Shown here in pieces: positions 49,903-58,203 of a DNA stretch of 64,000 nucleotides; the first letter of the stretch is position 1, and each line of letters opens with the position of its first letter. The position numbers and the translations under genes are program-made. The notes beneath the pieces were generated by a model. The model saw only the letters and a list, made by a program, of their open reading frames with translations, did not search any database and had not been told where the DNA came from. Source of the stretch: Bradyrhizobium liaoningense. Lineage in GTDB: Bacteria; Pseudomonadota; Alphaproteobacteria; Rhizobiales; Xanthobacteraceae. The stretch covers positions 99,170 through 163,169 of the forward strand of contig NZ_JAFCJT010000015.1 of NCBI RefSeq assembly GCF_018130785.1. The letters are read 5' to 3'.

Positions 49903-50781
49903 ATGGAGCTTTTCACCAACCAAGTGCTGGCCGGCATCGCCACGGGCGCGATCTACGCCTGCATGGCGCTCGCCGTGGTCATGATCTACCAGGCGATCGA
50001 CCATCTCAACTTCGCGCAGGGCGAGATGGCGATGTTCTCGACCTTCATCTCCTGGCAGCTGATGCAGTGGGGCGTGTCCTACTGGCTCGCCTTCCTGATC
50101 ACGCTGGCATTCTCCTTCGTCGCCGGCATCGCGATCGAGCGCATCCTGTTCAAGCCGCTGGCGAAGGCGCCGGTGCTGACCAACGTCGCCGGCTTCATCG
50201 CGCTGTTTGCGATCATCAACTCCTCGGCCGGCCTGATCTGGGACTTCACGATCAAGCAGTACCCGACCCCGTTCGGCTCCGCGCCGTTCCTGGGCAGCCA
50301 GCTGATCTCGACCCACCAGGCCGGCATGATCGGCGTCACGGTGCTGCTGCTGCTCGGCCTCTACTTCTTCTTCCAGTACACGCGCATCGGCCTTGCGATG
50401 CGTGCGGCCGCCTCGGTGCCTGAATCGGCCCGCCTCGTCGGCATCAACACGAGCTGGATGATCGCGCTCGGCTGGGGCATGGCGACCGCGATCGGCGCGA
50501 TCGCCGGCATGCTGATTGCTCCCGTGGTGTTCCTCGAACCGAATATGATGGGCGGCGTGCTGATCTACGGCTTCGCGGCCGCCGTGCTCGGCGGTCTCAC
50601 CAGCCCGTTCGGCGCCGTGGTCGGCGGCTTCCTTGTCGGCATCTTCGAGAACCTCGCGGGCACCTACATCCCCGGCGTCGGCAATGAACTGAAGCTCCCG
50701 ATCGCGCTCGCGCTGATCATCTCCGTCCTGGTCGTCAAACCCGCTGGCCTGTTCGGCCGGCACATCGTCAAGCGAGTTTGA
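49903..50781 (+). CDS. livH: ABC transporter permease, LivH type
   Basis: Inner-membrane permease with eight or so hydrophobic segments, about 292 residues. Begins MELFTNQVLAGIATGAIYAC, a typical LivH N-terminus, with HLNFAQGEMAMFSTF, and ends with GLFGRHIVKRV. The EAA-like cytoplasmic loop lies in RAAASVPESARLVGINTSWM. It abuts livM with a 2-bp gap. Like its neighbours it is LIV-family by sequence; cargo is inferred from context. Confidence 0.92.
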   Translation: MELFTNQVLAGIATGAIYACMALAVVMIYQAIDHLNFAQGEMAMFSTFISWQLMQWGVSYWLAFLITLAFSFVAGIAIERILFKPLAKAPVLTNVAGFIALFAIINSSAGLIWDFTIKQYPTPFGSAPFLGSQLISTHQAGMIGVTVLLLLGLYFFFQYTRIGLAMRAAASVPESARLVGINTSWMIALGWGMATAIGAIAGMLIAPVVFLEPNMMGGVLIYGFAAAVLGGLTSPFGAVVGGFLVGIFENLAGTYIPGVGNELKLPIALALIISVLVVKPAGLFGRHIVKRV

Positions 50782-50783
50782 TC

Positions 50784-51800
50784 ATGAGCGCTGCAGAAGA
50801 AGTCGTCGAAGGCCACCAGGCGGTCGAGGCCGTTCCGAAGCGGGCCATGACGCTGGGCACCGGCACCTCGCTGGTGGTGCTCGCGGCACTGCTGATCGCG
50901 CCCGTCTTCGTCAAGAACTTCATCATCTTCCAGATGACGATGCTTCTGATCTACGGGCTCGCGGTGCTGGCGCTGAACATCCTGACCGGCGGCTCCGGCC
51001 AGTTCTCGCTCGGCCAGAGCGCGTTCTATGCGGTCGGCGCCTATACGACAGCGGTGCTGATGGAGCACTTCAACGTCAATTACGCGTTGACGCTGCCGAT
51101 CGCCGGCATCGTCTGTTTCGGCTTCGGCTTCCTGTTCGGGCAGCCGGCGCTGCGGCTCTCCGGTGTCTACCTCGCGCTCGCGACCTTCGCGCTGGCCACC
51201 GCCATGCCGCAGCTCCTCAAGCTGAACTTCCTCGAGCACTGGACCGGCGGCGTGCAGGGCCTCGTCGTCACCAAGCCGGACGCGCCGTTCGGGCTGCCGA
51301 TGTCGCAGGACATGTGGCTGTACTACTTCACGCTCGTGGTCGTGATTGCGATCTACATCTTCTCGGTAAACCTGCTGCGTTCCCGCTCGGGCCGCGCCTT
51401 CATGGCAATCCGCGACAACGAGATCGCGGCCTCCGCGATGGGCGTGGACGTCGCGCTGTACAAGACGCTGGCCTTCGGCGTGTCCGCCGCCATCACCGGC
51501 ATCGCCGGCTCGCTCGGCGCCATCGCAGTGCAGTTCGTCGCGCCCGACAGCTACACCATCACGCTCGCGATCTCGCTATTCCTCGGCATGGTCGTCGGCG
51601 GCGTAGGCTGGCTCCCCGGCTCGATCGTCGGCGCCGCCTTCATCATCTTCGTGCCGAACATCGCGGAGGGCATCTCCAAGGGCCTCTCCGGCGCGGTGTT
51701 CGGCGTGCTCCTGTTCCTCGTCATCTACCTCGTGCCGCATGGCGCAAGGCAGGTCGCGATCCTGGGCCAGCAACTCGCCGGTAAGCTCAGAAAGAACTGA
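50784..51800 (+). CDS. livM: ABC transporter permease, LivM type
   Basis: Second permease, about 338 residues from MSAAEEVVEGHQAVEA. A charged N-terminal tail (1-28) is followed by about nine hydrophobic segments; LTGGSGQFSLGQSAFYAVGA and RAFMAIRDNEIAASAMGVDV are the LivM family blocks. An in-frame TTG at 50,778 gives two extra residues. The binding-protein gene follows after 39 bp. Confidence 0.92.
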   Translation: MSAAEEVVEGHQAVEAVPKRAMTLGTGTSLVVLAALLIAPVFVKNFIIFQMTMLLIYGLAVLALNILTGGSGQFSLGQSAFYAVGAYTTAVLMEHFNVNYALTLPIAGIVCFGFGFLFGQPALRLSGVYLALATFALATAMPQLLKLNFLEHWTGGVQGLVVTKPDAPFGLPMSQDMWLYYFTLVVVIAIYIFSVNLLRSRSGRAFMAIRDNEIAASAMGVDVALYKTLAFGVSAAITGIAGSLGAIAVQFVAPDSYTITLAISLFLGMVVGGVGWLPGSIVGAAFIIFVPNIAEGISKGLSGAVFGVLLFLVIYLVPHGARQVAILGQQLAGKLRKN

Positions 51801-51839
51801 AACTTCCAACAAGACTGTTGTTTAACCAAGGAGACCCAA

Positions 51840-53069
51840 TTGCTTTTCGGAAGAACACTGCGAACCACCGCGCTCGTAACGGCGGTCGCGACCCTCACCT
51901 CGGGCGCAGCACTTGCCCAGAAGAAATACGACACCGGCGCGTCCGATACCGAGATCAAGATCGGCAACATCATGCCGTACAGCGGTCCGGCGTCGGCCTA
52001 TGGCATCATCGGCAAGACCGAAGAAGCCTATTTCAAGATGATCAACGACAAGGGCGGCATCAACGGCCGCAAGATCAACTTCGTCACCTATGACGACGCC
52101 TATTCGCCGCCGAAGGCCGTCGAGCAGGTCCGCAAGCTCGTCGAGAGCGACGAGGTGCTGGCCGTGTACAATCCGCTCGGCACGCCCTCGAACACAGCGA
52201 TCCAGAAGTACCTGAACGCCAAGAAGATCCCGCAGCTCTTCGTCGCCACCGGCGCCACCAAGTGGAACGACCCGAAGAACTTCCCCTGGACCATCGGCTG
52301 GCAGCCCTCCTACCAGAGCGAAGCGCAGATCTACGCGAAATGGCTGATGAAGGAAAAGCCGAACGCCAAGGTCGCGATCCTCTACCAGAACGACGATTTC
52401 GGCAAAGACTACCTCAAGGGCACCAAGGACGGTCTCGGCGCCAAGGGCGCGTCCATGATCATCATGGAAGAGAGCTATGAGATCTCCGAGCCGTCGATCG
52501 ACGGCCACATCGTCAAGATCAAGGCGGCCAATCCCGACGTGCTGCTGATCTACGCGACGCCGAAGTTCGCGGCCCAGACCATCAAGAAGACCGCCGAGCT
52601 GAGCTGGAAGCCGCTCCAGATCCTCACCAACGTGTCGATCTCGGTCGGCAGCGTGATGAAGCCGGCCGGCTTCGAGGCCTCGCAGGACGTGCTGTCGGCG
52701 GCCTATGCCAAGGACTCCACCGACCCGCAGTGGAACAACGACCCCGGCATGAAGAAGTGGAACGAGTTCGTCGACAAGTACATGCCTGGCGCCGACAAGA
52801 CCGACACCGGCATGGTCTACGGCTATGGCGCGGCGTCGACCCTGGTCAAGACGCTGGAAATGTGCGGTGACGACCTCACCCGCGCCAACCTCATGAAGCA
52901 GGCCGCATCGTTGAAGGACTTCGCACCGGACACCCTGCTTCCCGGCGTCAAGATCAACACCAGCGCCACCGACTTCGCCCCGATTTCGCAGCTCCAGATG
53001 CAGCGCTTCAAGGGCGAGAAGTGGGAACTGTTCGGCGAAATCATCAGCGGCGACGTTCCTTCCGAGTGA
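51840..53069 (+). CDS. ABC transporter periplasmic binding protein (LivK family), copy 1
   Basis: Solute-binding protein of the peripheral type 1 fold, about 409 residues. Starts at TTG 51,840 with AAGGAGA upstream. Signal peptide to ALAQ (about residue 26), then KKYDTGASDTEIKIGNIMPY, the first beta-strand and ligand-approach loop. VATGATKWNDPKNFPWT and FQNDD-like VAILYQNDDFGKDY complete the two lobes. It is first of three closely related tandem binding proteins following livGFHM; they share the same opening and NDDFGKDYLKG block but differ in the ligand lobe. A strong intrinsic terminator follows. Confidence 0.9.
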   Translation: MLFGRTLRTTALVTAVATLTSGAALAQKKYDTGASDTEIKIGNIMPYSGPASAYGIIGKTEEAYFKMINDKGGINGRKINFVTYDDAYSPPKAVEQVRKLVESDEVLAVYNPLGTPSNTAIQKYLNAKKIPQLFVATGATKWNDPKNFPWTIGWQPSYQSEAQIYAKWLMKEKPNAKVAILYQNDDFGKDYLKGTKDGLGAKGASMIIMEESYEISEPSIDGHIVKIKAANPDVLLIYATPKFAAQTIKKTAELSWKPLQILTNVSISVGSVMKPAGFEASQDVLSAAYAKDSTDPQWNNDPGMKKWNEFVDKYMPGADKTDTGMVYGYGAASTLVKTLEMCGDDLTRANLMKQAASLKDFAPDTLLPGVKINTSATDFAPISQLQMQRFKGEKWELFGEIISGDVPSE

Positions 53070-53105
53070 CGCTGGCGCAATAGTTCAAATCTAGTCAAAT
53101 CTGAC

Positions 53106-53137
53106 AAAGCCCCCGCGGACGACCGCGGGGGCTTTTT
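53106..53137 (+). terminator. Intrinsic terminator after binding protein 1
   Basis: Stem AAGCCCCCGCGG / CCGCGGGGGCTT with an ACGA loop, followed by TTT; classic rho-independent layout, 37 bp past the stop codon. Confidence 0.92.
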
Positions 53138-53196
53138 GTTGACGTCAGGCGTCAATCTTGTTCAATGCGGCGCCGATCCATTCCGGGTGGAGAAAG

Positions 53197-54423
53197 ATGA
53201 CTGTCGCTCGATTTCAGGTTGCGGCCGTTTCGGCCGCGCTCGCGTTGTGCACTGCGATGAGCAGCCCGGCACTGGCGCAAAAGAAATACGACAGCGGCGC
53301 TTCCGATACCGAGATCAAGATCGGCAACATCATGCCCTATAGCGGCCCGGCCTCCGCCTATGCCGCGATCGGCAAGGCCGAGGAAGCCTATTTCAACAAG
53401 GTCAATGCCGAGGGCGGCATCAACGGCCGCAAGATCAAGTTCATCTCCTACGACGACGGCTATTCGCCGCCGAAGACTGTGGAACAGGCGCGCAAGCTGG
53501 TCGAGAGCGACGGCGTGCTGCTGATCTTCGGCTCGCTCGGCACCTCCACCAACGGCGCCATCCGCAAATACATGAACGACAAGAAGGTGCCGCAGCTGTT
53601 CGTGGCGAGCGGCGCCTCCAAGTGGAACGATCCGAAGCAATATCCGTGGACCATGGGCTGGCAGCCGAGCTACGCCAGCGAGGCGCGCATCTACGCCAAA
53701 TTCGTCATGAAGGAGAAGCCGGACGCGAAGATCGGCGTGCTTTACCAGAACGACGATTTCGGCAAGGACTATCTGAAGGGGCTGAAGGACGGCTTAGGGG
53801 CCAAGGCGTCGATGATCGTGCTCGAAGACGGCTACGACACTTCGGAGCCCGCGATCGACGAGCACGTCGTGAAGCTGAAGGCCTCGGGCGCCGACGTCTT
53901 CCTCAGCATCACCACGCCGAAATTCGCCGCGCAGGCGATCAAGAAGGCGGCCGAGATCAACTGGCATCCGGTCCACATCATCTCCAACGTCTCGGCTTCT
54001 GTCGGCGGCGTGCTCGAGCCGGCGGGACTCGAGGTCTCGCAAGGCATCCTGTCGGCGAGCTACGCCAAGGACGGCTCCGACCCGCAATGGAATGCCGATG
54101 ACGGCATGAAGAAGTTCTATAACTTCCTCGCGCAGTACGACCCCAAGGCCAACAAGCTCGATGCCGGCGTGGTGTTCGGCTATGCCGCAGCCCAGACCAT
54201 GGTGAAGGTGCTGCAAATGTGCGGCGACGAGCTCACCCGTGAGAATGTGATGAAGCAGGCCGCTTCCTTGAAGGACTTCGAGCCCGACACGCTGCTGCCC
54301 GGCATCAAGATCAACACCGCAGCCGACAATTTCGCCCCGATCGAGCAGCTCCAGATGATGCGGTTCAAGGGCAGGAAATGGGAGCTGTTCGGCGACATCA
54401 TCTCGAGCGACCTCGGTCACTGA
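53197..54423 (+). CDS. ABC transporter periplasmic binding protein (LivK family), copy 2
   Basis: Tandem paralog, about 408 residues from MTVARFQVAAVSAALALCTA (GGAG before the ATG; an upstream in-frame start is not supported). Signal peptide cleaves near PALAQ. It shares GASDTEIKIGNIMPYSGPAS with copy 1. The middle and C-lobe differ (VFLSITTPKFAAQAIKKAAE; GVVFGYAAAQTMVKVLQMCG), so ligand specificity may have changed. Its own promoter is expected because strong terminators stand on both sides. Confidence 0.9.
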   Translation: MTVARFQVAAVSAALALCTAMSSPALAQKKYDSGASDTEIKIGNIMPYSGPASAYAAIGKAEEAYFNKVNAEGGINGRKIKFISYDDGYSPPKTVEQARKLVESDGVLLIFGSLGTSTNGAIRKYMNDKKVPQLFVASGASKWNDPKQYPWTMGWQPSYASEARIYAKFVMKEKPDAKIGVLYQNDDFGKDYLKGLKDGLGAKASMIVLEDGYDTSEPAIDEHVVKLKASGADVFLSITTPKFAAQAIKKAAEINWHPVHIISNVSASVGGVLEPAGLEVSQGILSASYAKDGSDPQWNADDGMKKFYNFLAQYDPKANKLDAGVVFGYAAAQTMVKVLQMCGDELTRENVMKQAASLKDFEPDTLLPGIKINTAADNFAPIEQLQMMRFKGRKWELFGDIISSDLGH

Positions 54424-54530
54424 AGCCGCGCAACTCAAAATCGCCTCTAGCCGGTTAATCAACCCAAGACAGCTGCGGCCTTCTCGCAACCGCACACGAG
54501 CGCGCGCCCGCCCTTGACTACTAAAGAAGC

Positions 54531-54562
54531 AGCCCCTGCGACGCCGTCGCAGGGGCTTTCTG
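54531..54562 (+). terminator. Intrinsic terminator after binding protein 2
   Basis: Stem AGCCCCTGCGAC / GTCGCAGGGGCT with a 3-nt loop and a T-containing tail (TTCTG), 107 bp past the stop. Confidence 0.85.
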
Positions 54563-54665
54563 TTGAAGGCTCCCGGTAAATCGTATTGAATTGCGACCGC
54601 GTCGCCAAAAACAATCAAGACAAGAAAAGGAAACGCACACACACCAAGAAAATAGGGAGATAGGA

Positions 54666-55895
54666 ATGCCCGCTGTCACCGGCAAACTTGCGGCCGCGTC
54701 ACTGGCGCTTGCGCTCATTGCGGCGTCGGCCTCAACCGCATCGGCCCAGAAGAAGTACGATACCGGCGCGACCGATACCGAAATCAAGATCGGCAACATC
54801 ATGCCATACAGCGGACCGGCCTCCGCCTACGGCATCATCGGGCGGACCGAAGCCGCCTACTTCAAGAAGATCAACGAAGAGGGCGGCATCAACGGCCGCA
54901 AGATCAATTACATCTCCTATGACGACGCCTATTCGCCGCCGAAGACGGTGGAGCAGGCACGCAAGCTGGTCGAGAGCGACGAGGTGCTGTTCATCTTCAA
55001 CTCGCTCGGCACGCCGCCGAACTCGGCGATCCACAAATACATGAACTCGAAGAAGGTGCCGCAGCTGTTCGTCGCGACCGGCGCCACCAAGTGGAACGAT
55101 CCGCAGAACTTCCCCTGGACCATGGGCTGGCAGCCCAATTACCAGAGCGAGACGCAGATCTATGCGAAGTGGCTGCTCAAGAACAAGCCGGATGCCAAGA
55201 TCGCCGTGCTGTTCCAGAACGACGATTACGGCAAGGACTATCTCAAGGGCCTCAAGGACGGCCTCGGCTCGAAAGCCGCCTCGATGATCGTGATCGAAGA
55301 GAGCTACGAAACATCCGAGCCGACCATCGACAACCACATCGTGAAGCTGAAGTCGACCGGCGCCGACGTCTTCATGAACATCACGACGCCGAAATTCGCG
55401 GCCCAGGCCATCAAGAAGAACGCCGAGATCGGCTGGAAGCCGCTGCACTTCCTCAACAACGTCTCGGCCTCCGTCGGCAGCGTGATGAAGCCGGCCGGCT
55501 TCGAGAACGGCCAGGACATCATCTCGGCCGACTATCTCAAGGACGTGTCGGATCCCGCGTGGAACAACGATCCCGGCATGAAGGACTTTCTGGCGTTCAT
55601 GACCAAATACTTCCCCGAGGGCGACAAGCTCGATAAGGGCACGATGGTCGGCTATGCCGTGGCACAGACGCTGGTCCAGGTCCTGAAGCAGTGCGGTGAC
55701 AATCTCACGCGCGAGAACATCATGAAGCAGGCGGCGAGCCTGAAGGACTTCCGGACCGAGGCGCTATTGCCGGGTGTCAAGATCAACACCTCGCCGACCG
55801 ATTTCGCGCCGATCAGCCAGCTTCAACTCGAGAAGTTCAAGGGCGAGAAGTGGGAACTGTTCGGCGACGTGATCAGCGCCGACGTCGGCGGCTAG
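54666..55895 (+). CDS. ABC transporter periplasmic binding protein (LivK family), copy 3
   Basis: Third tandem paralog, about 409 residues from MPAVTGKLAAASLALALIAA (AGGGAGATAGGA upstream of ATG 54,666). Cleavage near ASAQ. KKYDTGATDTEIKIGNIMPY and FQNDDYGKDYLKGLKDG are shared. Closest to copy 1 in the first lobe. Each copy is preceded by its own terminator-promoter region rather than being directly joined to livM, so the copies can be expressed independently while using the same LivGFHM. Confidence 0.9.
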   Translation: MPAVTGKLAAASLALALIAASASTASAQKKYDTGATDTEIKIGNIMPYSGPASAYGIIGRTEAAYFKKINEEGGINGRKINYISYDDAYSPPKTVEQARKLVESDEVLFIFNSLGTPPNSAIHKYMNSKKVPQLFVATGATKWNDPQNFPWTMGWQPNYQSETQIYAKWLLKNKPDAKIAVLFQNDDYGKDYLKGLKDGLGSKAASMIVIEESYETSEPTIDNHIVKLKSTGADVFMNITTPKFAAQAIKKNAEIGWKPLHFLNNVSASVGSVMKPAGFENGQDIISADYLKDVSDPAWNNDPGMKDFLAFMTKYFPEGDKLDKGTMVGYAVAQTLVQVLKQCGDNLTRENIMKQAASLKDFRTEALLPGVKINTSPTDFAPISQLQLEKFKGEKWELFGDVISADVGG

Positions 55896-55920
55896 CTGCC
55901 TGAAACCTGCGATCATGAAG

Positions 55921-55950
55921 CCCCCTGCGCTGGTCACGCAGGGGGTTCTT
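55921..55950 (+). terminator. Intrinsic terminator after binding protein 3
   Basis: Stem CCCCCTGCG / CGCAGGGGG with a 7-nt loop, followed by TTCTT, 26 bp past the stop. Confidence 0.85.
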
Positions 55951-56090
55951 GCTTGCGCGCCGATTATGATCACGCGATTGCACAATCGAATGATGGTAAA
56001 GCCCGCTTACGCTTGGGCGTCTGATGCGGTAGGCATGTGACCGGCGGCGTTTGCCGCCGCTCTTTTCTGTCCGCCTAGGGCTTTTTCGTC

Positions 56091-57374
56091 ATGACCGACC
56101 GACGTCCCCTGCTCCGCGCGCTGTACGACGCCGCCGTTGCCGCCGCCCATCCCAATACAATTCTGGCGCCGCATCTGCGGCCCGCGCCTAAAGGGCGCGT
56201 GATCTGCCTCGCCGCCGGCAAGGGCGCGGGGGCGATGGCTGCGGCCGCCGAACGGCATTATCTCGACACGCTCAAGCTCGCGCCGGAGCGCCTCGTCGGC
56301 ATCGCCACCACGCGCCACGGCTACGGCGTTCCGACGCGCCGCATCCGCGTGGTCGAGGCCGGCCATCCCGTACCCGACGAAGCCGGCCTGAAGGGCGCCG
56401 CCGATACGCTCGCGCTTGCAAGCGAGGCCGGCCCTGACGATCTGCTGCTGGTGCTGCTCACCGGCGGCGGCTCGGCGAACTGGATCGCACCTGTGGACGG
56501 CATCAGCTTTGCGCAGAAGCAGGCGGTCAACAAGGCGCTGTTGCGCTCCGGCGCGCCGATCGGCGAGATGAACGTCGTGCGCAAGCATCTCTCGCGCATC
56601 AAGGGCGGCCGGCTCGCGCGCGCCGGCAAGAATGCCGCCGAGATCGTGACGCTCGCGATCTCGGACGTGCCGCATGACGATCCTTCCGCGATCGCCTCCG
56701 GTCCCACCGTGCCCGATCCGACCACGCTGGCCGACGCGCGCGCGATCGTCGCGAAGTACAAGCTCGCCATCGACGATGCCGTCCGCCGCGCGCTCGACGA
56801 TCCCGCCAACGAAAGCTGCAAGCCGGGCGATGCCGCCTTTGCGCGCGCGACGTTCGAGCTGATCGCGCGGCCGAAGCAATCGCTCGACGCCGCGGTGAAG
56901 CTCGCGAGGGAAGCCGGCTACGAGACCATCGATCTCGGCGCCGATCTCGAAGGCGAGGCCCGCGAGGTCGCAGCCGATCACGCGAAACTCGCGCTTCAGG
57001 CGCGCGCGCAAGGCAAGCGCCTCGCCATCCTCTCCGGCGGCGAGCTCACGGTCACGGTACGCGGCAATGGCCGTGGCGGCCCGAACCAGGAATACGCGCT
57101 GGCGCTGGCCTCCCTGCTGAAAGACACGCCTGGTATCTCCGCTCTCGCCGGCGACACCGACGGCGCCGACGGCGGCGCCGGCCACCCCACCGATCCCGCC
57201 GGCGCTCTGATCGACGCGGCGACCTTCACCAAGATGAAGGCGCAGGGGCTTCAGCCGCAGGCCTACCTGGACAACAACGACGCGACGACGTTCTTCGAGG
57301 CGACCGGCGATCTGCTGATGCCGGGGCCGACGCTGACGAACGTGAACGATATCAGGGTGATCTTGGTGGATTGA
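56091..57374 (+). CDS. Glycerate 2-kinase (MOFRL family)
   Basis: Phosphorylates D-glycerate to 2-phosphoglycerate; class II glycerate kinase, formerly often labelled TtuD hydroxypyruvate reductase. About 427 residues. GHPVPDEAGLKGA, the Gly-rich LLLVLLTGGGSANW and HLSRIKGGRLARAG are the N-domain substrate and nucleotide blocks; LSGGELTVTVRGNGRGGPNQ and AGDTDGADGGAGHPTDPAGA form the C-terminal MOFRL domain. Neighbours give no obvious glyoxylate or tartrate context. A palindromic repeat follows. Confidence 0.9.
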   Translation: MTDRRPLLRALYDAAVAAAHPNTILAPHLRPAPKGRVICLAAGKGAGAMAAAAERHYLDTLKLAPERLVGIATTRHGYGVPTRRIRVVEAGHPVPDEAGLKGAADTLALASEAGPDDLLLVLLTGGGSANWIAPVDGISFAQKQAVNKALLRSGAPIGEMNVVRKHLSRIKGGRLARAGKNAAEIVTLAISDVPHDDPSAIASGPTVPDPTTLADARAIVAKYKLAIDDAVRRALDDPANESCKPGDAAFARATFELIARPKQSLDAAVKLAREAGYETIDLGADLEGEAREVAADHAKLALQARAQGKRLAILSGGELTVTVRGNGRGGPNQEYALALASLLKDTPGISALAGDTDGADGGAGHPTDPAGALIDAATFTKMKAQGLQPQAYLDNNDATTFFEATGDLLMPGPTLTNVNDIRVILVD

Positions 57375-57393
57375 GGCGCCTGCCCAGGTCTCA

Positions 57394-57498
57394 CTGTCAT
57401 TCCGCGCGAAGGCGGGGAATCCAGTACGCCGCGGCCTATCGATTCGATCACAAACGTCTCGGAGTACTGGATCGCCCGGTCAAGCCGGGCGATGACAG
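57394..57498. repeat. Intergenic palindromic repeat (CCAGTA/TACTGG type)
   Basis: CTGTCAT / ATGACAG outer arms, inner CCAGTAC / GTACTGG, and a CGCCCGG-TCAAG-CCGGGCG hairpin in the right arm. The right arm is nearly identical to an arm of the repeat at 39,494-39,600. Confidence 0.8.
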
Positions 57499-57505
57499 CC
57501 GGGCC

Positions 57506-58027
57506 TCAAAACTCGTTGGCGATCTTCGAGAGCATTTCCAGCAGGGCTTCGCGGTTGGCTTGCCCCAGAAGTTCGTTCAGCCGCGACTCGTGCTTGGTGG
57601 CGACGAGCTTTTTCGCCCGCGTCAGCACGGCCTTGCCCTTGTCGGTCAAGACCAGGATGTGCGAGCGGCGGTCGTTGGTGGAGCGGATCCGCGCGCAGAG
57701 GTCGCGGCTCTCCAGATTGTCGAGCATCGCCACGAAGTTCGGGCGCAGGATGCCCAGCGTCGAGGCGATCTCGGTCTGGTTACGGCCCGGATTCTTCTCG
57801 ACCAGCAGCAGCACGGAAAACTGCGCGGGCGTGAGCTGGAGTGAGGCCATGCAGCGCAAAAAGTTCTCGAACACCTTGAGCTGCGCCCGCTTCAGCACGT
57901 AACCGAGCTGCTCGGAGAGCTCGCCAAGCTGGAGGGCTTCAGGCTGCGCCTCAGCCGCGTCCTTGCGGCCCTTGGCCGCGTCGCCGGGCTTTTCAGAAGA
58001 CTTTTCAGCGGTTTTGGAAACGGTCAT
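57506..58027 (-). CDS. MarR-family transcriptional regulator
   Basis: Winged-helix regulator of 173 residues. A Lys/Glu/Ala-rich N-terminal tail of about 35 residues is followed by the MarR fold: LGYVLKRAQLKVFENFLRCM (helix 1), LTPAQFSVLLLVEKNPGRNQ, TEIASTLGILRPNFVAMLDN (recognition helix), and the wing RIRSTNDRRSHILVLTDKGK with the DxRS-like signature. It is divergent from an ABC importer with a 10+10 inverted repeat between them, so it likely represses the importer until an acid ligand binds, as for aromatic-acid MarR regulators in Rhodopseudomonas. The ligand is unknown. Confidence 0.9.
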   Translation of the reverse strand: MTVSKTAEKSSEKPGDAAKGRKDAAEAQPEALQLGELSEQLGYVLKRAQLKVFENFLRCMASLQLTPAQFSVLLLVEKNPGRNQTEIASTLGILRPNFVAMLDNLESRDLCARIRSTNDRRSHILVLTDKGKAVLTRAKKLVATKHESRLNELLGQANREALLEMLSKIANEF

Positions 58028-58086
58028 CGCCTCGTGCTCGTGATCCCGCTAAATTCGGGGCGGGTCGTCCACCCACCCTTGAAGTT

Positions 58087-58120
58087 ATATTTGATAATTG
58101 TTATGGACCATATCAAATAT
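58087..58120. promoter_or_regulatory. Inverted repeat ATATTTGATA-14-TATCAAATAT, candidate MarR operator
   Basis: Two perfect 10-bp arms (58,087-58,096 and 58,111-58,120), centre to centre 24 bp. A small ATAA-TTG-TTAT palindrome overlaps the left arm (58,094-58,104). It lies 59 bp from the MarR-gene start and 83 bp before the importer. AT-rich inverted repeats of this kind are typical MarR operators. Confidence 0.65.
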
Positions 58121-58203
58121 CGTCAGCGTTTCAATGGCTGTGAGCGGACCGTCCACCGCAATTGCGGAGACCGGTCCCGATCTTTGAGGGGGAGCGTCCG
58201 GTC

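Noticed and set aside
55896..56090. Possible fourth binding protein or regulator
   Set aside because: The gap holds only a terminator and the upstream region of the glycerate kinase.
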